Source: an uncultured Roseburia sp.
GTDB lineage: Bacteria; Bacillota; Clostridia; Lachnospirales; Lachnospiraceae
DNA length: 5,971 nt
NCBI GenBank assembly: GCA_905206195.1
Contig: CAJLGN010000103.1
Location: forward strand, 1 to 5,971
Direction of reading: 5' to 3'
Shown: one piece after another, positions 1 to 4,635 of the stretch
Layout of the letters: each line of letters starts with the position of its first letter
How positions within the stretch are numbered: position 1 is the first letter of the stretch
The notes under the pieces: model-generated
Databases searched by the model: none
What the model saw: the letters and a program-made list of their open reading frames with translations, nothing else
Told to the model about the DNA's origin: nothing
Position numbers and translations under genes: made by a program

Positions 1-50
1 TGCAAGCTCACCTTGTCATCCTCCCCATACCAGCGAAACGATAATTTCAT
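1..50 (-). CDS. uxuA: Mannonate dehydratase, N-terminal fragment (runs off the left edge)
   Basis: Only the first 16 codons are in the window. They read MKLSFRWYGEDDKVSL, which matches the well-conserved start of the UxuA family (typically MKM(S/T)FRWYG.DD.V.L). The enzyme is cytoplasmic and dehydrates D-mannonate to 2-keto-3-deoxy-D-gluconate in the glucuronate branch of hexuronate degradation. The ATG at 50-48 is preceded by GGAGGA at 60-55 with a 4-base gap, which fixes the start. A sigma-A promoter (162-190) with an embedded palindromic operator lies about 110 bp upstream, and a GntR/FCD regulator is divergent from it. That pairing is typical of hexuronate loci and supports the call. The catalytic part is outside the window, so the name rests on a short but distinctive N-terminus plus context. 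Confidence 0.8.
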   Translation of the reverse strand, partial: MKLSFRWYGEDDKVSL

Positions 51-161
51 ATTTTCCTCCATTCCGGCGTCCGGGAACCGCGCCCTTTCCCCCTATCATT
101 TTTCTGCTTGCATACATGAATATATCCCTTTGTTTTAGGCTTTTATCCATATTATGACTCA

Positions 162-190
162 ACTATAACATGCTTGTATACAAGCGTCAA
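162..190 (-). promoter_or_regulatory. Sigma-A promoter of uxuA
   Basis: Read on the minus strand there is TTGACG (190-185), a 17-base spacer and TATAGT (167-162). This is close to consensus with optimal spacing. Transcription would start near 155, leaving a leader of about 105 nt before the uxuA ATG. The spacer contains the whole 12-bp palindrome at 173-184, so a bound repressor would block RNA polymerase directly. Confidence 0.75.
173..184. promoter_or_regulatory. Operator 1, palindrome CTTGTATACAAG, in the uxuA promoter spacer
   Basis: This is a perfect 12-bp palindrome identical to the one at 292-303. GntR-family regulators of the FCD/FadR subfamily often recognise sites built around TNGTATACNA, and such a regulator is encoded next door at 527. 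Its place between -35 and -10 of the uxuA promoter implies repression by steric occlusion. The binding assignment is inference from motif class and neighbourhood. Confidence 0.72.
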
Positions 191-291
191 TCAGCATTGG
201 ATTTTTTTATGTTTTGCACATTTCACAACTTTATTTTTGTCACATTTGTACAACAAAAATGTCACTTTCTTCCTCCCTTTCCATTTTTCAT

Positions 292-303
292 CTTGTATAC
301 AAG
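292..303. promoter_or_regulatory. Operator 2, identical palindrome CTTGTATACAAG
   Basis: An exact second copy of operator 1 lies 119 bp away, centre to centre. I see no convincing -35/-10 pair overlapping it on either strand. It could be an auxiliary site for cooperative binding or looping, or it could serve a promoter I do not recognise. A weaker TTGTACAA palindrome at 246-253 lies between the two copies. Confidence 0.65.
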
Positions 304-447
304 TTCTTTGCAACACATTTCGCTCCGCCCGCGACACATTTTCGCGTTTTGATTTTTCACTCTCACACAAGTCTTCCCTCTTCTCCTTTTTAATATGTAT
401 CTGTTTGCAACTTTGGAAAATCGCTTGAAAAACATAGAAAATATACA

Positions 448-476
448 TTGTAAATTTATACGTATGGATTTATATT
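448..476 (+). promoter_or_regulatory. Candidate sigma-A promoter of the GntR-family gene
   Basis: TTGTAA (448-453), a 17-base spacer and TATATT (471-476) form a plausible vegetative promoter. Transcription would start near 483, giving a leader of about 44 nt that includes GAGG (515-518) and the start codon at 527. The region is AT-rich, so chance matches are common and confidence is moderate. Confidence 0.5.
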
Positions 477-525
477 AAAGATACAGCCCACTCTGGGCAG
501 AATATCCGATACACGAGGTTCTACT

Positions 526-537
526 TATGTATACAAA
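526..537. promoter_or_regulatory. Degenerate operator over the GntR start codon
   Basis: TATGTATACAAA matches the upstream palindrome CTTGTATACAAG at 9 of 12 positions and keeps the GTATAC core. It covers the ATG and second codon of the regulator, downstream of its predicted start site, where a bound protein could act as a roadblock. Autoregulation is inference. The match could be accidental because it also encodes Met-Tyr-Thr. Confidence 0.35.
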
Positions 538-1222
538 AAAGCACAGCGGCACATCGAGAGCCGTTTATGAAAAATTAAAGGAACAGATTTTGCATCTCGA
601 GCTTCCACCTGGCTCTGCCATCAGCGAGATCGACACCGCCGCCAAATATGAGATGTCGAGAACGCCAGTCCGCGACGCCTTTAAAATGCTAGAGAGCGAG
701 GGCTTACTGGAAATCCGTCCCCACATTGGAACTTTTGTATCTCTGATTGATCTGAATATGATTTCTGATATTTTATATATGCGCGAGGCGCTGGAGCAGT
801 CAGTCCTCAGAGATCTCGCCGCCAGATATGACAAGTCCCAGGAGTTTCGCATCCGTCTTCTTCTCCAACAGCAGAGGGAACTTCTGGACACCGAACTTCC
901 GGCGGACGAACTCAGCCGCGCCTTCATCATCAGCGACAATGCGCTGCACACCGCGCTCTACGACATGGCCGGCAAGAAAAATGTCATGGGGTTTTTTCGG
1001 AATATCAACTCCCAGTATGAGCGTTTTCGAACCTTTTTAAACCTGAGCGGGCGCAACGATCTGCTGCGCCTTTACCACGATCACGAAAAGCTGTGGGAGT
1101 ACATATCCCAAAAAGAGTACGATCTGCTCACAGATATGATCTCGCATCATATCTACGACGGGTTCAACGCCAGCACGGAGGCTGTCCACAAGCACCCAGA
1201 ATATTTCAAATCTCTGAAATAA
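527..1222 (+). CDS. GntR-family transcriptional regulator, FCD (FadR-like) subfamily; probable hexuronate regulator
   Basis: This 231-residue protein is the normal size for FCD-type GntR regulators. The N-terminal winged helix-turn-helix spans about residues 9-73 and includes the family signature PPGSAISE (27-34), SRTPVRDAF (44-52) and LESEGLLEIRPHIGTFV (55-71). The C-terminal all-helical FCD ligand-binding domain spans about 78-215. It carries a likely metal site formed by D137, H141, H186 and H208, spaced as in FCD proteins that bind carboxylic acids. GAGG at 515-518 lies 8 bases before the ATG. The gene is divergent from uxuA and flanked by three TGTATAC-type palindromes, so it probably represses uxuA. 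The inducer is likely a hexuronate pathway intermediate (inference). It resembles UxuR/ExuR/KdgR-type regulators in role, but the exact orthologue cannot be named from sequence alone. Confidence 0.9.
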   Translation: MYTKKHSGTSRAVYEKLKEQILHLELPPGSAISEIDTAAKYEMSRTPVRDAFKMLESEGLLEIRPHIGTFVSLIDLNMISDILYMREALEQSVLRDLAARYDKSQEFRIRLLLQQQRELLDTELPADELSRAFIISDNALHTALYDMAGKKNVMGFFRNINSQYERFRTFLNLSGRNDLLRLYHDHEKLWEYISQKEYDLLTDMISHHIYDGFNASTEAVHKHPEYFKSLK

Positions 1223-1229
1223 GCATAAA

Positions 1230-1319
1230 AAAAGCGGGTAGCGCCGCCTCAAAATGTAACTTCCCCCTTCATTTCTGTTCCGGTTGACGATACATTTTGT
1301 AGCGACTCCATCCGCTTTT
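1230..1319. terminator. 90-bp imperfect inverted repeat, probable bidirectional terminator
   Basis: The outer arms are AAAAGCGG (1230-1237) and CCGCTTTT (1312-1319). The inner arms are CAAAATGTA (1250-1258) and TACATTTTG (1291-1299). The 12-base segments between outer and inner arms on each side are equal in length and also pair at about 7 of 12 positions including one G-U, so each arm is 29 bases with about 24 pairs around a 32-base loop. It sits 7 bases after the GntR stop and includes part of the HPt stop codon. T-runs flank the outer arm in both directions (7 T on the minus strand, 4 on the plus). Shared termination of two convergent genes is the simplest reading. A relic of a small inverted-repeat element is an alternative. 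Confidence 0.5.
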
Positions 1320-1659
1320 ATTCACGCAGAAGTGTGTGAAGCCGATCGTTCTCCTCCATCAGCGCCCGCATCCGCTCTCCAAGCGCCGCATGTTCCCCGG
1401 CTCGCAGATCGTCGACGATCTCCGCTGCAAGCTTGTGCATCTGCAGCAGTCCGAGCGTACCCGCAACGCCCTTGAGTGCGTGCGTCTGCTCCAGCATCTT
1501 TGCATAGTTGTGCTCCGCAAATGCACGGTCCGCCTCCACCGCGTGCGTATCTGCCACAAACTTCATCAGAAATCTCTCATAGAGCTCCCTCTTTCCAACA
1601 AATCGTCCCAGCGCGCCGGCGTAGTCGATCCCTGCCTCCTCCAATCGGTTCCTCTCCAT
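1318..1659 (-). CDS. Stand-alone histidine phosphotransfer (HPt) domain protein
   Basis: This 113-residue protein is essentially one HPt four-helix bundle. It carries the H-box THALKGVAGTLGL (residues 59-71), in which H60 is the expected phosphorylated histidine. HPt proteins pass phosphate between the receiver domains of multistep phosphorelays. No kinase, receiver or membrane segment is fused to it, and no partner kinase or response regulator is in the window. The start at 1659 was chosen because GGGGAGGA (1675-1668) is well placed before it. A GTG directly before it (1662-1660) is possible, while the in-frame ATG at 1689 lacks a suitable ribosome binding site. The gene lies 75 bp downstream of spoVAE on the same strand. 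Its role is unknown, and a sporulation or germination link is only positional. Confidence 0.85.
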   Translation of the reverse strand: MERNRLEEAGIDYAGALGRFVGKRELYERFLMKFVADTHAVEADRAFAEHNYAKMLEQTHALKGVAGTLGLLQMHKLAAEIVDDLRAGEHAALGERMRALMEENDRLHTLLRE

Positions 1660-1701
1660 CACAATTTTCCTCCCCTTCACCCGTTTCATCCACCATTTAC
1701 G

Positions 1702-1730
1702 ATTCTACTACTACAGGGGAGATTTAGCAA
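1702..1730 (-). promoter_or_regulatory. Candidate sigma-A promoter of the HPt gene
   Basis: On the minus strand, TTGCTA (1730-1725), a 17-base spacer and TAGAAT (1707-1702) lie just after the spoVAE stop codon. Transcription would start near 1695, about 36 nt before the HPt ATG. If real, the HPt gene can be expressed in vegetative cells independently of the forespore promoter of spoVAD-spoVAE. Confidence 0.4.
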
Positions 1731-1734
1731 ATCT

Positions 1735-2091
1735 TTATTTTTTCATTTGGGGCTGGAAGATCAAGCTCGCAATGTATCCGAACACCAACGCCGCCGATAT
1801 GCCCACTGCGCTCGCCTGGAAGCCGCCCATAAAAATCCCCAGAAAACCGTTCTGATCTACCGCCTCCTTCACACCCTTCCAGAGCGTGTTGCCAAAGCCC
1901 AGCAGCGGCACGCTCGCCCCAGCCCCCGCAAATTCCAAAAACGGCTGGTAAATCTGCAATGCCCCCAGCACCACGCCAAGGCACACTAAAAGTACCATGA
2001 TTCTCCCCGGAAGCATTTTCGTCTTCTCCATCAAAATCTGAACCAGCGCGCAGATGAGGCCGCCGACCCAAAATGCATTCAAATAATCCAT
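1735..2091 (-). CDS. spoVAE: Stage V sporulation protein AE (SpoVAEb type)
   Basis: This 118-residue hydrophobic membrane protein has the length usual for SpoVAE of Clostridia and for B. subtilis SpoVAEb. Recognisable features are the N-terminal AFWVGGLICALVQIL (6-20), the glycine-rich GAGASVPLLGFGNTL (56-70) and the C-terminal membrane stretch FLGIFMGGFQASAVGISAAL (83-102). Membrane segments fall at roughly 5-20, 32-50 and 83-112. With SpoVAC and SpoVAD it forms part of the channel that loads dipicolinic acid into the forespore and releases it at germination. The ATG at 2091 was chosen because the SpoVAE family starts here (MDYLNAFW) and a purine-rich site lies in the 14-base gap after spoVAD. 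The longer upstream frame only overlaps spoVAD out of frame. Confidence 0.93.
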   Translation of the reverse strand: MDYLNAFWVGGLICALVQILMEKTKMLPGRIMVLLVCLGVVLGALQIYQPFLEFAGAGASVPLLGFGNTLWKGVKEAVDQNGFLGIFMGGFQASAVGISAALVFGYIASLIFQPQMKK

Positions 2092-2105
2092 TCCCCTTCT
2101 CCCTT

Positions 2106-3119
2106 CTATCCCGCGTTCTCGATCACGACAGCGTGCGCGATCCCCGGCACGCTCATCCCTTCGTTGAAAGACACCGTGGACAAAAGCGCCCCCGTAGGCA
2201 CGAAAAGAATCCGCTTCCACCGCCCCTCCTCGATCTTCTTGAGATAATGCGCGCTCAGTGTGACTGCCGAGCACCCACAGCCTGAACCCCCCGCTCCAGT
2301 TCCCTGCTTCTCGCCGTCGTAGATCTCGATCCCGCAGTCGGCGTGCACGCCGCTGATATCAGAGCCCTTTTGCCTGCACAGATCCCACAAAATCTCCTGC
2401 CCGATGGCGCCGAGATCCCCGGTGATGATCTTGTCGTAATCCTCTGTCTTCCTCCCGAAATCTGTCAGATGCTGGCAGATGACGTCCGCCGCAGCCGGTG
2501 CCATCGCCGCCCCCATGTTCATGGCGTCCTTGACGCCGTAATCTACGATCTTGCCGGTTGTGATCCCAGTGATTCTGGTCTTCGTTCGCTTCTTTCCAAG
2601 TACATAGGCACCGCTTCCTGTGACCGTCCAGGTAGCTGATAAGGGTCTTTGATTGGCATATTCCAGGGGAAATCGAAACTGCTTCTCCGCGCTGGCAAAA
2701 TGGCTCGATGTCATCGAGACCACATAGTCCGCAAATCCGGCCGCCACACACATCGCCCCCAGAGACAATGCCTCCCCACAGGTACTGCAGGCGCCGTACA
2801 ACCCGAACAGCGGAATCTGGTAATCCATAAGCCCAAAGGATGTCGCGATGGTCTGGCCGAGAAGATCCCCGGAGAACAAATACCGGATATCCTCCGCCTT
2901 AAGCCCCGCTTTTCCGATCGCCATCGAAAATGCTTCCTTCTGGAGCGTGCTCTCCGCCTCCTCCCAGGTGTCCTGCCCGAACGTGTCATCCTCCCCGACT
3001 ACGTCAAAGCAATTTCCAAGTGGCCCCTCGCCCTCCTTTTTTCCGACAATACTCGCACTGCTTATGATATAAGGCGCCTCCGCAAACTGCAGACTCTGTT
3101 TTCCTATCTGCACATCCAT
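2106..3119 (-). CDS. spoVAD: Stage V sporulation protein AD
   Basis: This 337-residue protein is almost exactly the family length (about 338). SpoVAD has a thiolase-like fold, binds dipicolinic acid and is part of the SpoVA complex at the forespore/spore inner membrane. Family features include GKQSLQF near the start, YLFSGDLLGQ (80-89), GLYGACSTCGEAL (106-118) with Cys111 and Cys114 at the thiolase-like active-site position, and FRFPLEYANQRP (148-159). Further on are TGDLGAIGQEIL (233-244), the Gly/Cys-rich GTGAGGSGCGCSAV (273-286) and the C-terminal VPTGALLST (307-315). No signal peptide or membrane segment is visible. GGAGG (3130-3126) lies 6 bases before the ATG at 3119. Another ATG at 3123 is out of frame. 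The gene is first in its unit, directly behind a sigma-G type promoter, with no spoVAC upstream. Confidence 0.96.
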   Translation of the reverse strand: MDVQIGKQSLQFAEAPYIISSASIVGKKEGEGPLGNCFDVVGEDDTFGQDTWEEAESTLQKEAFSMAIGKAGLKAEDIRYLFSGDLLGQTIATSFGLMDYQIPLFGLYGACSTCGEALSLGAMCVAAGFADYVVSMTSSHFASAEKQFRFPLEYANQRPLSATWTVTGSGAYVLGKKRTKTRITGITTGKIVDYGVKDAMNMGAAMAPAAADVICQHLTDFGRKTEDYDKIITGDLGAIGQEILWDLCRQKGSDISGVHADCGIEIYDGEKQGTGAGGSGCGCSAVTLSAHYLKKIEEGRWKRILFVPTGALLSTVSFNEGMSVPGIAHAVVIENAG

Positions 3120-3161
3120 ACATAACCTCCATTCTTTTCAAACCGTCAAATGCTTTTTCTT

Positions 3162-3191
3162 TAGTATGGATGAAGGCAGATTTTCTTATAC
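3162..3191 (-). promoter_or_regulatory. Sigma-G (forespore) promoter of spoVAD-spoVAE
   Basis: On the minus strand, GTATA (3191-3187), an 18-base spacer and CATACTA (3168-3162) fit the sigma-G consensus from B. subtilis as I recall it (GHATR, 18 bases, CATWHTA). Transcription would start near 3155, giving a leader of about 36 nt to spoVAD. Known spoVA operons are sigma-G dependent, which supports the assignment and shows that this two-gene unit can be expressed without genes further upstream. Confidence 0.72.
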
Positions 3192-3357
3192 ACCTTATTT
3201 TGTATTCATAAAAGCAGCGCAGAGCACGCACACTATCCGCACAGAAAACACCCAAAGTATGACTGCACACCGCCGTGTGGCGCGCCTGTTTTTATCTGCG
3301 CATATTTCTTTTATAAAAAGAATTTTATTTTTAATTTTCTCTTAATCACAGAATACA
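3192..3357. other. Intergenic region upstream of the spoVAD and XRE genes
   Basis: No gene is seen here. The stretch contains a small inverted repeat, CACAC-CGCC-GTGTG (3266-3279), running into the palindrome GGCGCGCC (3279-3286). An AT-rich palindrome follows, TTCTTTT-ATA-AAAAGAA (3306-3322), and then a T-rich run to about 3340. The AT-rich palindrome lies 36 bp upstream of the XRE gene's -35 box. It could be a regulator site or an UP-like element, but nothing in the sequence decides this. Confidence 0.4.
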
Positions 3358-3386
3358 TTGACGCTAAAAATTGGGTAATATATGAT
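3358..3386 (+). promoter_or_regulatory. Sigma-A promoter of the XRE-type regulator
   Basis: TTGACG (3358-3363), a 17-base spacer and TATGAT (3381-3386) form a strong vegetative promoter. The predicted start near 3393 leaves a leader of only about 13 nt, with GAGG (3395-3398) almost at the 5' end. This also rules out the in-frame ATG at 3382, which lies inside the -10 box. Confidence 0.75.
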
Positions 3387-3405
3387 ACTTTTGCGAGGTA
3401 ACAAC

Positions 3406-3765
3406 ATGAGAAACGAATATATTCCGAGGGTTTTAAAAGAATATCGCAAGAAAAATCAGTACACGGTGAATGACGTTTCCCTCCTGCTGCACCAGCGCTC
3501 TTTCGACGTTGCACCAAAGACGATCTACGGCTGGGAGAGCGGTCAGGCGAACCCGAGCGCAGATATACTTTTAACACTCTGTGAAATGTATAATATCACC
3601 GACGTCCTCTCGGTTTTCGGCTACAAGGACAGCGAATCTTTCTACGTCACTTCCTCGGAGCGTGCGCTCATCGAGTCCTACCGGAAGCATCCCGATCTAC
3701 AGAAAGCGGTGAATAAGCTCCTGGATTTGGGCGTCGTGAAAAAGAAAAAGAAACCGGCCAAATAA
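3406..3765 (+). CDS. Small XRE-family helix-turn-helix regulator
   Basis: This 119-residue protein begins with a Cro/C1-type DNA-binding domain over about residues 6-66. The recognisable pieces are LKEYRKKNQYTVNDVSLLL (10-28), VAPKTIYGWESGQANPSADI (35-54) and LCEMYNITDVLSVFGY (58-73). The tail is helical (SSERALIESYRKHPDLQKAV) and ends in a lysine-rich stretch, KKKKKPAK. The start at 3406 follows GAGG (3395-3398) by 7 bases and lies downstream of the promoter. It was preferred over the ATG at 3382 for that reason. There is no adjacent toxin, phage gene or obvious target. The gene is divergent from spoVAD and converges on the alkylation-repair gene with 22 bp between stop codons. Its function beyond DNA binding is not recognisable. 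Confidence 0.85.
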   Translation: MRNEYIPRVLKEYRKKNQYTVNDVSLLLHQRSFDVAPKTIYGWESGQANPSADILLTLCEMYNITDVLSVFGYKDSESFYVTSSERALIESYRKHPDLQKAVNKLLDLGVVKKKKKPAK

Positions 3766-3787
3766 CGGGCGCTGGCAACTCGATCTT

Positions 3788-4474
3788 CTATCTGCGCTTC
3801 ATCGCCCGAAGACGCGCTTTCTCGTCGGAGGATATCCGGCACGATTCTATCATTTTCTGAATTGCCTTATTATAAGTAAAGTCATCCAGATGATTCTCAA
3901 GCAAAAAGGCATGTGTCCTCTCCGGGAACTTGGCGTAAGCGGTCGCAACGCCCCATGCAACTCCCATCTTACAGTAATATCCCTCATGTGCAAGCCCATC
4001 CCAGACTGCGAGCACCCGATCGATGTATTCCTCCACCAAAAAATGGTCCATCAGCATCACTGCCACCGCGCGCTGCTCAAATTCCCGCGGCGACGCGCGG
4101 TACTCCATCAAAAACTCCCACACGCGCTCACGGTGTTTCCTTGCAATTTGAAACGTGGAGCAAAATCCATCGTTTACCGACCAGTCGTGAATCTTGGGGA
4201 GAAAGACCCTTACATAGAAAAGGAGCTCCTCGATCTCCGCTTTGGCGTAGCCGATGACAAACCCCTGCAATATGATCTCCTCGTAGGAGTCATCCCGCGC
4301 ACCCGCCAGGTAGCTGCGCCAATCCTCCCCGGCAAGCTGCCTTGCCAGCTTTCTGATCACCGGAATCCGCACCCCGAGAATCGCATCGCTGCCCGGGATC
4401 AGCCCGGACGTGAACTTCCGAAACTTTTCGTCCGCATTTTCCTCAAAAAACGTGCGTATCTGTTCATTCGTCAT
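3788..4474 (-). CDS. AlkD-like DNA alkylation repair protein (HEAT-repeat DNA glycosylase family)
   Basis: This 228-residue helical protein has the usual length for the AlkD/COG4912 family. AlkD enzymes remove positively charged alkylated bases (3-methyladenine, 7-methylguanine) without flipping the base. Family features are GVRIPVIRKLAR (34-45), YEEIILQGFVIG (64-75), IHDWSVNDGFCSTF (95-108), EQRAVAVMLMDHFL (133-146) and KMGVAWGVATAYAKFPE (169-185). W98 and D102 have the W-x3-D spacing of the catalytic W109/D113 pair of B. cereus AlkD, and W174 sits where its W187 would be, so the protein is probably active. AGGAGGGG (4488-4481) precedes the ATG at 4474. The gene is divergent from the LysR-type gene and convergent with the XRE gene. 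The members of this family differ in activity, so the precise substrate is uncertain. Confidence 0.88.
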   Translation of the reverse strand: MTNEQIRTFFEENADEKFRKFTSGLIPGSDAILGVRIPVIRKLARQLAGEDWRSYLAGARDDSYEEIILQGFVIGYAKAEIEELLFYVRVFLPKIHDWSVNDGFCSTFQIARKHRERVWEFLMEYRASPREFEQRAVAVMLMDHFLVEEYIDRVLAVWDGLAHEGYYCKMGVAWGVATAYAKFPERTHAFLLENHLDDFTYNKAIQKMIESCRISSDEKARLRAMKRR

Positions 4475-4498
4475 CCGCCACCCCTCCTGCTTCTTCCC

Positions 4499-4538
4499 TT
4501 TATAACGATACGGTATACGCTTTTCACCGGCATGTCAA
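4499..4538 (-). promoter_or_regulatory. Candidate promoter region of the AlkD-like gene
   Basis: Two readings are possible on the minus strand. One uses a perfect -35 TTGACA (4538-4533) with a poor -10 TACCGT (4515-4510) at 17 bases. The other uses GTGAAA (4527-4522) with a good -10 TATAAA (4504-4499) at 17 bases. The second would leave a leader of only about 18 nt. I cannot choose between them from sequence. Confidence 0.4.
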
Positions 4539-4542
4539 GAGA

Positions 4543-4573
4543 CAATGTCCCCCCACGACGCGGGGATTCATTG
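4543..4573. repeat. Inverted repeat between the divergent alkD-like and LysR promoters
   Basis: CAATG-TCCCC (4543-4552) pairs with GGGGA-TT-CATTG (4562-4573), giving 10 base pairs with a 2-base bulge around a 9-base loop. It lies between the two outward -35 boxes and overlaps the first bases of the lysR -35. A regulator bound here could affect both genes. No known motif is recognised. Confidence 0.4.
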
Positions 4574-4599
4574 ATTTTACTTCACGGATCCGCTATAAT
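4571..4599 (+). promoter_or_regulatory. Sigma-A promoter of the LysR-type regulator
   Basis: TTGATT (4571-4576), a 17-base spacer and TATAAT (4594-4599) form a near-consensus promoter, with a start near 4606 and a leader of about 30 nt. A small inverted repeat, ATAAT-N8-ATTAT (4595-4612), overlaps the -10 and the start site. It could be an autoregulatory site, though it is short and AT-rich. Confidence 0.75.
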
Positions 4600-4635
4600 A
4601 AGCAAAGATTATCTGGGAAATTTGGGGAGGGGATC

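Larger units (their letters stand above)
51..526. other. Long AT-rich divergent regulatory region between uxuA and the GntR gene
   Basis: About 475 bp hold no convincing gene. They contain the uxuA promoter, two full operators and the regulator's promoter, all listed separately. The stretch 255-400 is strongly pyrimidine-rich on the plus strand (runs such as CTTCCTCCCTTTCC) and has no recognised feature apart from operator 2. The open frames here are low-complexity (Lys/Glu/Arg-rich on one strand, Phe/Ser/His-rich on the other), lack ribosome binding sites and overlap the operators. A short hairpin, GCCCA-CTC-TGGGC at 486-498, falls in the predicted leader of the GntR mRNA and is of unknown significance. 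Confidence 0.6.

Noticed and set aside
170..428. Two overlapping plus-strand open frames of 60 and 84 codons in the same spacer
   Set aside because: They are Phe/Ser/His-rich low-complexity translations, start within operator 1, lack ribosome binding sites and resemble nothing known.
191..448. Minus-strand open frame of 85 codons in the uxuA-gntR spacer
   Set aside because: It is a by-product of pyrimidine-rich plus-strand sequence (Lys/Glu/Arg-rich translation), has no ribosome binding site or family resemblance, and overlaps operator 2 and the gntR promoter.
1720..1744. Hairpin AGATTT-AGC-AAATCT followed by TTATTTTTTC on the plus strand
   Set aside because: It looks like a plus-strand terminator, but no plus-strand gene ends here, the stem has only two GC pairs, and the T-run is part of the spoVAE coding end. 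On the strand of spoVAE it lacks a T-run.
1336..1989. Plus-strand open frame of 217 codons
   Set aside because: It is antisense to the HPt and spoVAE genes. Its His/Arg/Pro/Leu-rich composition is typical of a shadow frame, and both opposite-strand genes are clearly real.
2092..2274. N-terminal extension of spoVAE into spoVAD
   Set aside because: The extension is an out-of-frame translation of spoVAD. The family N-terminus and a ribosome binding site place the start at 2091.
3266..3293. CACAC-CGCC-GTGTG hairpin followed at a distance by TTTTT
   Set aside because: The gap between stem and T-run is too long for a standard terminator, and no plus-strand gene precedes it.
3766..3808. CGGGCG and CGCCCG inverted repeat at the convergent XRE/AlkD-like ends
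   Set aside because: It has only 6-bp arms with a 31-base loop, no T-run, and lies partly in coding sequence, so it is not convincing as a terminator.
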